A DNA stretch of 64,000 nt from Phytomonas francai (lineage: Eukaryota; Euglenozoa; Kinetoplastea; Trypanosomatida; Trypanosomatidae), in assembly GCA_001766655.1 (NCBI GenBank), contig MJCC01000022.1:466-64465 (forward strand), given 5' to 3'. Numbering within the stretch: the first letter of the stretch is position 1; every line of letters starts with the position of its first letter. Positions 10,794 to 21,100 of the stretch are shown in pieces. A program made the translations under genes and the position numbers. The notes beneath the pieces are model-generated. The model did no database searches. It had not been told where the DNA came from and was given only the letters and a program-made list of their open reading frames with translations.

Positions 10794-11167
10794 TTTGTAC
10801 TGACTTGCATTTAGATAGATTGACAAGAAATTTGACGAAATAGGGAGGACGGAAGAAATAACCAAATCCACGAAATATGCAATGTTAAAAGTAAACGTAA
10901 GGCAACAGTAATACCACACATTAGATTTATAAAGCAGTATAATGAGCCAAAGGAGGGTATGCAGTTTTGCAGTGCATTTGATGATGCAGAAACTGCGGCA
11001 TCGTAGTAAAAGTTAAAGCGCATATGTATGCAGGTTAGTAAAAAGAGAGAGTAGATGAGAGCGAAAAGCTCCTAGTTTGCTGAGTTGACCCACAGGCGTC
11101 TACTTCACAGCATGTACCCTATTACCTGACGCCTGAGCCTAATCGAATCTTTTCTTTTTAATCGTCA
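10794..11167. other. Intergenic spacer
   Basis: A 374-bp spacer. It holds the pyrimidine tract of the amastin-like gene and the 3' flank of the METTL18 gene. Nothing else was seen. Confidence 0.5.
10800..10858 (-). promoter_or_regulatory. Putative trans-splice acceptor of amastin-like gene
   Basis: The coding strand has a pyrimidine-rich tract (about 10858-10813) followed by AG dinucleotides at 10805-10804 and 10801-10800, just before the ATG at 10793. It supports this start over the upstream GTG. Confidence 0.5.
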
Positions 11168-12340
11168 TTACTTTGTTTTCTGAACTTTAAGTATGACTCG
11201 CTTCATTTCACCTTGTTCGTCTATACGAGCTACTTCTTCGACTCTGAGCCCGAGCCGTGAAGCACACTGCGCGAACTCGAGGGAGCCGCCGTTGGTACCA
11301 AAGTAGTATACCTTCGTGGCGATAAATGCCATCCCCGTGATAGGACGTAGCCAACGCTGTAGCAGCTGGCTGAGCTTCCAACACGAGTCGCGGTCAAACG
11401 TGACGTCGCTGCCAAGCACCACGTCGCACCCGGCGGAGGGTGCACAATCGGAGACGCTTTCGTCGCTGAAGGGATCGGACCATCTCAACTCTTCCCAGTC
11501 CCCATGCACCAGCCGCACGCGTACGTCTTTTATCGCAACCGAGTCTCTCTTTTCACGGTCTGGGAGGAAGGATCGTGCATTCCCCGCAATCGTCGCCCCG
11601 ATGTTCGGCTTCACACACCATTCTAGGACCTCCTTGTTGTAGTCTTGCAGCACAAGGTTTCGTGCCCCGACGCAGATCGCGGCGAGGGCCGGCAGGGCTT
11701 GGCCACAGCCGACCTCCGCGAAGACCAGCGAGGCCACATCACGGCCAAACGCACGCGCGGCGTCCCGCCACGTGGGCTCCAGGGAGACCACGTACCGCGC
11801 CAGGTCTGGCGCGCAGGACCACACCTTGAGCCCACCATAGTACCGCCCTGGGATGATATCCCGGAGCTCGCCGTGCGCCTTTCCACCCCCATCCCCGCCC
11901 TTCGCACACCCCTCGAATCCCACCCCCAGGGAAGAGGAACACGCCACCAGACTTCGTAGATTGGGCGCGGTTTGGTAGTATAGAGTGTAGACCTGGGTGT
12001 CTGTTGTCGGGAGCGTTAGCGATAGTGGTGAGGGCATTCTGCCGAAAGTGGAGTCAGTCGGTTCCCCTTTTAAGTAATCTTCCTTTTTTCTGTCCACTGC
12101 AGGTGCATGAAGCGTGGTGGATCCCTGACTCGGTTCCTGTTCAGGCGGTGAGGGTGCTCGAGGGTAGCAGGAGAGCCATGATTGCAATACGTCTTCGCTA
12201 AGTGTGTACCATGGGAAGCGAGCAAGAGGGATTGTAGCGTCGATTTCTGTGTGTGTCTCTGGTGGTGATTGTAGGCTAGCCTCACCGGTGTTATCGTCAC
12301 CAAATGTGAAAAAGAACCCGGCGTTAGAGGATGATGTCAT
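11168..12340 (-). CDS. METTL18: METTL18/HPM1-type protein-histidine methyltransferase
   Basis: The open frame can extend to a GTG at 12355. The first ATG (12338-12340) gives 390 residues and ends in TAA. The catalytic domain occupies roughly the C-terminal 240 residues. Family hallmarks in order are IIPGRYYGGLKVWSCAPDL (compare IPGVYEGGLKIWEC in METTL18), the SAM-binding motif AEVGCGQALPALAAI, the acidic post-I segment LVLQDYNKEVLEW, VVLGSDVTFD and IATKVYYFGTNGG. METTL18/Hpm1 places a methyl group on a histidine of ribosomal protein uL3 and tunes 60S assembly and elongation. Substrate identity here is inferred from the family. The N-terminal 150 residues are low in conservation and proline/serine-rich. 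Part of the gene, around 11,650-11,930, is markedly GC-rich. Confidence 0.82.
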   Translation of the reverse strand: MTSSSNAGFFFTFGDDNTGEASLQSPPETHTEIDATIPLARFPWYTLSEDVLQSWLSCYPRAPSPPEQEPSQGSTTLHAPAVDRKKEDYLKGEPTDSTFGRMPSPLSLTLPTTDTQVYTLYYQTAPNLRSLVACSSSLGVGFEGCAKGGDGGGKAHGELRDIIPGRYYGGLKVWSCAPDLARYVVSLEPTWRDAARAFGRDVASLVFAEVGCGQALPALAAICVGARNLVLQDYNKEVLEWCVKPNIGATIAGNARSFLPDREKRDSVAIKDVRVRLVHGDWEELRWSDPFSDESVSDCAPSAGCDVVLGSDVTFDRDSCWKLSQLLQRWLRPITGMAFIATKVYYFGTNGGSLEFAQCASRLGLRVEEVARIDEQGEMKRVILKVQKTK

Positions 12341-12682
12341 CTTCCTTTTTTTCACAAAATCGGACGAAATTGTAAGACTCCTTTTGGATGTAGGTGTGCT
12401 TTTATCGTATACGGAGTTCTAAAAAATGGAAAAGTAAGTGTGTGTGTGGGGGGGGGGGGAGGAAAGAAACTGATGTCAGTGTAAAACAAGCATTGGGTGT
12501 ATGTCACTTTGTGGTGTGTAATAGTGGTAAGCTATCTCTGTGTATATTTGAATTCAAGAGAGTATGCAATGTGTGGTGTATATCTATGCAGTGTTAGGAT
12601 TTGAAATTTCGATCATCACCAATTTCGAAAAATCCTTATTCTTTCTCAATTTACTCCTCACTGCATGGATGTATTCCTTTCG
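12341..12682. other. Intergenic spacer
   Basis: A 342-bp spacer with a GT repeat and a G run near 12440-12460. No gene was seen. Confidence 0.5.
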
Positions 12683-14716
12683 TTACGTATACAGTCGACC
12701 TAAACTGAAAAACGAGCTGTGCTTCACCTGCTGTTTTTCAGCGAATTCGTACGATGTGTAGCCGCGCCCATTTAGCATCGTTTCGATGCTTTTAGAGTAC
12801 AGGTGATTCGTTGAGCCGTTGTACATATCGTTTAGGCTCCTCGGGATGTGATTGTTCATGTAGTGTTGATATGCATTCTGGAAGCGAATAAATGGATTTT
12901 TGTGTTTTTGCCGTTGGTAAAATAGGCATCGATCCGTGAGCGCACGCAGCGCATCCCCGTCGACGCCGCGCTCATTGCTGTACTGCTTTAAGGCGTCGTA
13001 AAAGTGTCGCGAGTAGGCGTCGACCTGGTTGAGTAGGTTGATTCCATCCTCGAGGCCAAGCGCAAGCCCTTGCATCCAGAAAGGGTGACAGCTGTGTCCC
13101 GCATCCCCAACCATAACACCGGAGGGCAGCCCAACGGAGTTGAACAAGTTTTCACAAAATATGGTTGGTGTATAACGGATATATGGCGTAAAGGACCTAA
13201 GCTCTGCGTTGGGGTCGTGAAGCGCAATATCTGCGAGAAGGTATTTGAGAACATCCTCATTACTTAGCGCTTCTAGTTCGCCAATGGGCATGTACACCAT
13301 CAAGGAGAACAGATTGCTTCCATCAATGCGAGGGAAGGCCGTACACATCGGGACTTGATAAGCGGAACAGACATGGTAGGATTCTATCGTCGTCACGGGG
13401 TTTGTTTTTCTTTTCCTTAGCCAGCGGTGAATGTGATCATGGCTGAGTATATCGCTTCGGAGAAGAAACCACTTGGTGCCCATGTCGATATCCGCGGCGA
13501 AGCCCTCAACATCGAGGAGATCGCGCAGCCGTGAGTTCACCCCCTCTGCGCTGACTAATAGGTCGTAGTCCACCGCATCATTTGCGTACTTCGCATCCCA
13601 CTTCATAGGGCTGAGCACCAAGCTTGTATCCCGCCGCCGCTGAGGCTGCTCTTTGGCCCTCGTTACGACCTTCGTCGTCCGATCCTGGAGACTATTTGGG
13701 CCGCCCCAACCCGCGTCTTGCTGACTAGAAGGTTCGGTGTCTTTCGACATTTGATTCGCTTCCTCTGTTAAAGATAAAACGCTCTTCTCCCATGGACGCA
13801 CCACCACCTGTTGCCGCAGAGGATATACAGCCTCGATGACATGTTCATAAAAAACTTCTGCATTCTGGTTAGGAAGCTGGTTGATATGGCCCTCAAGATA
13901 TCGTCGCAACTCAAAGAGGTCGATGGAAAGCATCCGAACGGCGAAGGGGTGATGCTCTGTGAGGCCGTATGTTAGCCAGCTGTTGTAATCCCCCGGGTGG
14001 TCTAGGATCCCGCTCACGGGCACGCCAAGGTCGCGGATCATTTCCACTCGCACCCCAGCCATCTCTAGCACGTCCATAGCCCGACGAGTCAGAATGGTGT
14101 ATTCTAAATCAATAAAGGGATGCTGGAAGGGAGGGCAGACCTGTGGACCTTGATTACACACGTTGCTACTCTCTACACCACGAGAGTATTTTTCCTGATG
14201 GGAACCTGTTGAAAGGCTCGAGCCTACTTCCGGTGACCATACAGGGGTGCCAGCGCCTAATTTACCACCACTACTCTCTCTATGAGAAACATCTCTGTGG
14301 GAAGAGCTGTCGCTGTCATTTTTTTCTGAGCCATCGTTGTTGATAGTATGGTTTTGGGATCCCACTGGGTAGCACATATCCTTGTTTCTATGTTGTCCAT
14401 GCATTTCGTTAAAGTTAGCCCGTTTCGGGAGGCGAGGGGACTTCTCCAATACCGTTGTATGCCAGCCTCGGAGTGCGAACAGCGATCCAAGCGTTAACCC
14501 TAGAACACCTGCCCCGGATATAATGACGTTGCCCTTGTGTGGGGAGGGCTTGTCCGCAACAACCGGTTGCCAGTGCTCTCCCTTTACGGGGTATGCCCGG
14601 TTGCTGATCGTTTCAAGGTAAAGGTCCCGGGGAAGTTCGTTCGATTCTAGCTTACGCCCTGAGCCATCCGTGTAGCGATTGGTGGAACCTAGCCACCGAA
14701 TACAACGACGCAGCAT
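12683..14716 (-). CDS. FAD-dependent monooxygenase, kynurenine 3-monooxygenase-like
   Basis: ATG at 14714-14716 to TAA gives 677 residues. A Rossmann dinucleotide motif, VIISGAGVLGLTLGSLFAL, leads into the FAD ribose-binding TTVLEK at about residues 64-92. The mid-protein NAD(P)H/FAD 'DG' region reads LLVSAEGVNSRLR, and the second FAD motif reads MVGDAGHSCHPFWMQGLALG followed by LEDGINL. This is the order in aromatic-ring hydroxylases, and the C-terminal half resembles kynurenine 3-monooxygenase (KMO) most. KMO hydroxylates kynurenine on mitochondria. Unlike animal KMO, no C-terminal membrane anchor is visible. The N-terminus (MLRRCIRWLG) is basic and could target mitochondria. Two hydrophilic insertions, about residues 100-195 and 320-360, make it longer than the usual 450-480 residues. 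The Asp of the DG motif is Glu. Other class A flavoprotein hydroxylases remain possible. Confidence 0.72.
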   Translation of the reverse strand: MLRRCIRWLGSTNRYTDGSGRKLESNELPRDLYLETISNRAYPVKGEHWQPVVADKPSPHKGNVIISGAGVLGLTLGSLFALRGWHTTVLEKSPRLPKRANFNEMHGQHRNKDMCYPVGSQNHTINNDGSEKNDSDSSSHRDVSHRESSGGKLGAGTPVWSPEVGSSLSTGSHQEKYSRGVESSNVCNQGPQVCPPFQHPFIDLEYTILTRRAMDVLEMAGVRVEMIRDLGVPVSGILDHPGDYNSWLTYGLTEHHPFAVRMLSIDLFELRRYLEGHINQLPNQNAEVFYEHVIEAVYPLRQQVVVRPWEKSVLSLTEEANQMSKDTEPSSQQDAGWGGPNSLQDRTTKVVTRAKEQPQRRRDTSLVLSPMKWDAKYANDAVDYDLLVSAEGVNSRLRDLLDVEGFAADIDMGTKWFLLRSDILSHDHIHRWLRKRKTNPVTTIESYHVCSAYQVPMCTAFPRIDGSNLFSLMVYMPIGELEALSNEDVLKYLLADIALHDPNAELRSFTPYIRYTPTIFCENLFNSVGLPSGVMVGDAGHSCHPFWMQGLALGLEDGINLLNQVDAYSRHFYDALKQYSNERGVDGDALRALTDRCLFYQRQKHKNPFIRFQNAYQHYMNNHIPRSLNDMYNGSTNHLYSKSIETMLNGRGYTSYEFAEKQQVKHSSFFSLGRLYT

Positions 14717-15182
14717 AGGAATCGAATGGTCAATTGATCTCTGACTATTCCCTCCCCCCCCCGAGGTGCGTACTTTTCTGGATCACGCAAGCGCTGTTGT
14801 TTCCTAATAGAGGGAAAAGGACCACTTTCTACGAAGGATTTCATCAATGGAGAGTCGAGAGAAGGCGCATGCAATAGCATATGCATATATATTATATATA
14901 TATATACATATATATATATATGTATGTATAAAAACATTTTTTAATCAGATAGTGGTGTACAACACCATTCATCATTTTATAGAAATCCCATCGTGATATC
15001 ACGCGATGTATATTTGTATTTTTCTTTTAATGGTTGGTGTCGAATCTGAAAATGTCTAAAAGGGTGGAGACAAAAGCATGAGGCCATAAAAAAAAACAAA
15101 CCCATGTTCGCCTACGATGAAAGTGTTTCGATTTCTACTTCAAATGCTGCCTTATTTTATTCTGCTTCCCTTCCGTCCTATT
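14717..15182. other. Intergenic spacer with TA repeat
   Basis: A 466-bp spacer. An imperfect TA microsatellite spans about 14884-14930. No gene was seen. Confidence 0.5.
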
Positions 15183-18100
15183 TCATTTTATCATACCGTA
15201 CGATGTGTTCACAAGCAGTTCTTCAACCTCACCAATAAGACCGCCACTCTTGTAAGCGCACACGATCTGGGAGGCGCTTGTCTCCGCGACGGCTCCGGAG
15301 CGGCATGTACGGACGAAGGCCTGCCACAAAACGCGGTGATTTTCCGCCGAGAATCGCCTCGGGCGCCGTTGCCTTACCCCCTCTGTGGGGGCCACCGTCC
15401 CGTGTTGTCTCCGGACGACCTTCAGAATGCCACTAGACAGGAACAGAAAATCGATCATTGCGCGCACGGCGAGTTCCTCTCGTGGCGGCCCCACCCCGTC
15501 CGCGAGCCGGGCGGCCCGCAGGAGGGAGAGGAAGACCTTGACCCCCTCCACCCGAGGGTAGGGCTGTCGGCAGTAAAGCGCGTAGAGCTGCCGCGTGACC
15601 GCGACGTCGGCGACCGCGGCGTGCAGGAGGAGGACTAGGAGGTGCTGGGGCACGACCTCCCCCCCCCCCCTTTCTTTTCCTCCCTTTTCCACGCCCGCAG
15701 GAGGGCCCCTCGCGTGGGCGCGGAGGAGGTCGTGACAGGCGCAGACGACGGCAACGATGCCCCTCTTGGCCTCCCCCCTCCCGCCCCAGAACGCCGGATT
15801 CGGCGCGTGGGCGTAGGCGTCGAGGTGCCGGGAAAAGGTGTCGGTTTGGTCGCCGCGGAGGAGCCGCTCGAGGGTGCGGAGGAGCATGTGGTGCTGCACC
15901 GCCGTCGGCCCGCCCCAGGCGAGGCTGCCGAGCGACCGCCGCACCGCCTCGAGGGCCTCCTCGAAGCCCGGACACGCCCGCACGACCGCCTCGGAGAGCA
16001 CCGGCGGGATGAAGTGTGTGGAGTGCGGGATGTGCCGCAGCGAGCCGAACACGCGCAGGACGGTCGCCTTCGGTAAAAGCTCCGGGCGGTGCAGCAGGGC
16101 GTCGGTGAAAGTGTTCCACGCCGCCTGGAGGGCTTTACCACCCGCATCCGCCTTGATAGAATCGGGGACCACATTCGAAGCAGGTGCGGAGGTTTGCTTC
16201 AGCGCTTCGGTCTCGGGCCGTCGACGCCTAGGCAGATTCGATTCAAGGCGCCGAAACGCTTTGTAGTCGCTTGGCGACGACGTCAGTAGGCACGAAACGG
16301 CAGATTCGACAGTTTCTTCACTCAACGATGCCGTGCGCACATGAGCAATTTCGGTGTGGGTCTCTTGCTCCGTACGGATACGGTGGCCTATCATGCTATT
16401 TTGTTGGACGAGATTCCAAAATTGAGCTCCGTGCGTTGGATGGATGAGAAGCATCGTAAGGGAGAGAAATCTCTGCATCAGATCCAAGCCATCGTCGGGC
16501 ATGTTGAGAGTTGTTTGTAGAAAATTTTCAAGGGCACCCCAAAGCGCATGGAGAGGGCGTGCAAGACCAAGCCGTTCCACATAACGTGGCTGGCGATGTG
16601 CTTCTTGATGAAGCCGTATGGTGGCGTTCGCGATACGGTTCCTCAGCGTCTGCTCTAATTCCGAGAGAAATTGGAAGAAGTCCTCAAAAGTGCCTTTTTT
16701 GGTGTAGGCAATATTTGACTTTTCATCCATTTCAGTAAAACCACATGAGGGTGATGACGGAGCACGCTGATCGGGAGACACTAGCGAACCGGCGAAGGAT
16801 TTGAGCTCGTTCGAAAAGCTTCCGCACCCTTTCGGTCGACTGAGGGATGCGAAAAGTGCAGCCACCGAGACAGGTATCAAACGGGTTAGAAGAGGCATCT
16901 CTTCCTCTGTAAACTTCTCATTGGATTCTCGCGCTCGACGAGAGATGAGTAGCCTCTGACAGATCCACCGTAGGTCTTTCCACGCACCTACAAGAATAGC
17001 AGTCTGTAGCCCACTGCGAACTACGTTATCGCCCGAAAATGATAATGTTTGCAATGATGTCGGTGTGTTGAGAAGAGCACTAGCGATTGGTTCCTGAGCA
17101 ATTGCATATAAATCGCGCAGGATAGATCGAATTCGCGCGTGATCTTCTTTAAGCGAGCGCAGCATAAAGTCTATTTTGTTGTTTTCATCTTTTCCTATGG
17201 GATTTGGCCTTCCCTCCGGCATTCGTTGTCTTAAAAACTTTTCAAGGTGCAGCTCCACAAGACACCCTTCCAGGGCGAGGAAGCGAATAAACGTCACGAG
17301 CGGCCGCGTTACCTGCGCGATCTCCTTCGATGCCCTCTGCATTGCGTTAACACAAGGGGTAGATACCGGACGACTTACAATGCCCTCTACAGCGGATTCG
17401 GAGTTCGTGGCAAGCATTGCTTGCTCTGAAAATCGCTCTACCAAAGGAGTTTCGAAAAGTAGTTCATAGACATGATATTGAACAAAATTGCACCATTTTT
17501 TTAGACATCGAATGGTAGCTTTGTCTCTAGAGTCTCCACCTTTGACAGCCTCGGCTTGATCGGGTGCAAGTGGTAGGGAACCTTGAGGCAAATGCGCGAG
17601 GCTGCAAAGCGGGTAGATTCTCATCATCACAAAGGGCAATGAACGGCCTTTTTGAATGACGTCTAAGCAGAGAACAAGACTGTTGATCCTCCATAGCGCA
17701 TCTTCCTTCTCTTTTCCCAGATCGCCCTCTTCGTTCTGGGGTGGATTATTTTCTTTGTATTTATCGGAACCATAGAGATCAAGACATTCCTGTAGGATAA
17801 GCGTTTCCAACTGATCCCGAATATTTAAATTACCCTGCGTATGCAAAAGAGCGGAGAGGTGAACCTCACGAGATCCGGCCTTGCGCGAGTGTTGCTGAAG
17901 ATATTTGACTTCAGCACGAATCCGGTGGAAGATATCTTTCCAGTTTCTTACATCAAGTCCTTGATGAGGAGGACTACCCTTAACGATCCCTTCATTCCGA
18001 ATCGCGGATAATGGCGAATGGTCTGATAGAATACGCTCGAGCTGCTCGTCGGGCGTTGTGCGTTTCGTTGCATGAATGCTCGAATGCTGGATGCCAGCAT

Positions 18101-21100
18101 AGATCGATGTATGAGCTTTCTGAAACATCTGCTTTTTGTGGTCATCGTCGTGTTCGTTGGGTTGTAGAACATGTCTTAGTACGCAGTTCACCCAATAAGG
18201 TGATGCGTTCTGAGGTTCGGGGGCTACTTTCTCAGATTTCGCATAAACTCCTCCTTTTTCATCAATATTGACTAATGTTGAACTATACTCTCGTTTTATT
18301 TTATGATTCATTCCTATCTGAAGTTCATCCTGATTTCTCCGCATATTAATTTCACGGAGTTCAGTCTTCGTCTCCTCCAGGAGTTTATTGCCGGCAATAG
18401 AAAGAAGACATTCCAATTCGATTACCCCGAGTGCTGGAAACGATTGTCGGTGGGATCCCTTCGTGGAAGAATTCCTTTCTCCTTCCTTTTCCCAATCACT
18501 AGAGAACACAAAGGGAAAGGCAGTTTCTTTTTTAATATGAGAATGGGGCACCTTGACCTCTGGAAAGCACAGTGAAAGTACCTCGATGGCTGACCCTCGT
18601 GTAAAAACACTCTTCAAGAGGTTCTCCACCTCTAAAGCAGAGCTCTCGTGTTTGTAGGGCTGTCGTGGAATCCGCGGTGCCGTTTTGGGTTGGAGAGAGA
18701 TACCACCCAGCCGATTATTTTCAAGGGAAGAGGTGTCTTCCTGACCATCTTGCAAGGTAGGCGGCTGCACTCTGTTTTCGAGTACTTTTACAAAAAGTCG
18801 TTCCCCTTCGCTGTTCATCCAATTCAAACACGTTTCAAACTCTTCCTTACTGCCAGATTCACAGCCTTCTTTACCTGAAACTAAAGACATGTAAGCCATT
18901 TTAGACGGCGAGCAATTCACGAATTTTCCTCGCGTTGCCAAAGACCACGTAATCGCCATTCGACGAAGCGTCGGCGGCGCTGCGAGGGGGGTTTCAGACG
19001 GCAAAAACCTCTTAAAGAAGCGATCTATAGCAGCGATTTGCTCACACGTAAGGCGTTTTTGCCGCCATAACGGCAATAGCTCTTGACGCAGGACTAGTGG
19101 AAAGGATAAAAGCAGGGAAAACATTTTTTTCTCTTCATTGTCGTTTGCCACCACCACCACCTCCTCCCCTTCCTCCGTGCGAAGGGGGGGGTTAGGCGTT
19201 GGATTCTTCGATCGATCGTTTTTCTCACCGAAAGACGGCAGGAAAGTATTCCGGGAGAAAGAAAAAGAAGAGGGCGTAAAATCCACTCCAAGAGAGGGTG
19301 CTAAGCACACAAAAGCCGCTGCAACTAGGGCTTCGCTAAATAATGAACGCGGCCTCAAAGCAAGATCACGACCGAGCTCCTTTCCACGCTCCCCGAACTT
19401 TTTTGGTGGCCGTTGAAGTAAGTAATTTAGCAAAAAAGTTCCATTTCTGTGCAAAAAAGCTTGCCTCGGTACGCTATGGTCAGAGTTATCTTTCGGCTCT
19501 GCGTGCTTACGATACCACTGATCAACTCTCGCGATGCGTTTAAATATATTAGCGAAAAGTGCTGCCTCATCTTCTTGCCGTCCAAGCGCTTTATTATTTT
19601 GGAAAAAATTGAAAGCATCGAGCAATCCACTATAAAAAGTCTCGGAGGGCGCCGCCCACGCGAGAATCCAGGGCAAAAAAACACTGATACCCACTGCACA
19701 GCTATCCCTCTTGTTATTTGCGCGAATACCCTCATAATCGTACCCACATAGTTCCACATAACAAAGCCTTAGTGCCGCCTCATGGAGTGTTCGAAGTTCG
19801 CTTGCTCGCAGCCGCGCACAGGTTGCGCATTGAAAGAATTGTATGGCCTTCAAGTCCTTTCCTGTTTTCGAACATGCATCTTCCTCCACGAGGTAGGAAG
19901 TGATGGCGTGCACAACGATAATAAAAACAAGCGTGAACGAGTTTGCGCGTGTATGTGAATAAGGGTCACTAAGGCTAGATTTTGCAGCAAGATCAAGCGA
20001 ACGGAGAAGATGCCTCTCTTCCTCATTGGATTCGTCGATTAAACACTTCTTCATAGAGTCTTCGTAAGAGATGGAGGAGCTGTTATGGACTGAAAGGTTT
20101 TCAACAGCTGAGAGCTCTTTGCTTCCGTTCCTCTCCAGCGGTCTTTCGTTGAGATTAGAGTGGTGGTGTAGAGCAACTTGTGGAGTCTTTCCGTATAAAA
20201 TATCCAGCGCAACCACATCGCGGCACATTCTTTCCACAATGGCAGGGCGGGCGGGCTTTGCCGACCCCCTCTCGCCCTCGTTCGGGTTGTTTGAAGTGGA
20301 AAAGAAGGCATTCGATGAAGTTACGCAAAGTACACACCAAATCTCCACACGCTTGGTGAGATTTACCGCTGACGCGCTTGAATGGCTAATCCCCTTTTCA
20401 TTCCATAAGTTCCCTTGCGTGAGTAGCAAGCTATTAGCGTGCTCGGCCAGCTCCTTTGTAGCCATTGCAGGATATTGATTTTCGCTTCTATTTAATGAAT
20501 AATCACTTTTTATTTCGGAAAGCAGATCGATTTCATCGCACTGAAAGGAGGACTTCCAAACAAAAAAGAGATGCAGGACTTCCCAGGAAGCGTCTAAAAG
20601 CTCCGCGGTGTCTTTTAGCAGTCGATCGTAGATTTCCAAAGCCTCTTCACCGTCTTCGCGCCTTTTTTTATCGTGCAGAGCGGCACTTGAAAGTGACGGA
20701 ACGAGCAGTTGAGAAAGAAAAAGACGTTCACTCCACACTAAGTATTCTTTGGCAGCCTCCACCACCTTGCCGCAAAGCGTCATTCTTGGAGAAACCTCTT
20801 TGAGCAGACAAATTAAGGGGTGCCGGAGTTTAACTAGTACCATTGCCACATTCTCCAACAACCCATAATAAAAATAATAACGATTTGATGATGGAAAAAT
20901 CCCTGGTCTGCTCGCCAAATGATGTAAACGTAATACTGAGCTTCGTAGTAATGACCAATCGCGAAGAACCTCCGAGTATTCGCCACTTGATAATGTTTGT
21001 AGCAAATTTACATCCACCGCAATCGCACAATTTTGAAGCTGCCGGAGCTTTTGTTCTTTTTTTACCTTTCGGTTTTGTAATTCCGCATCCCGCCCCTCTA

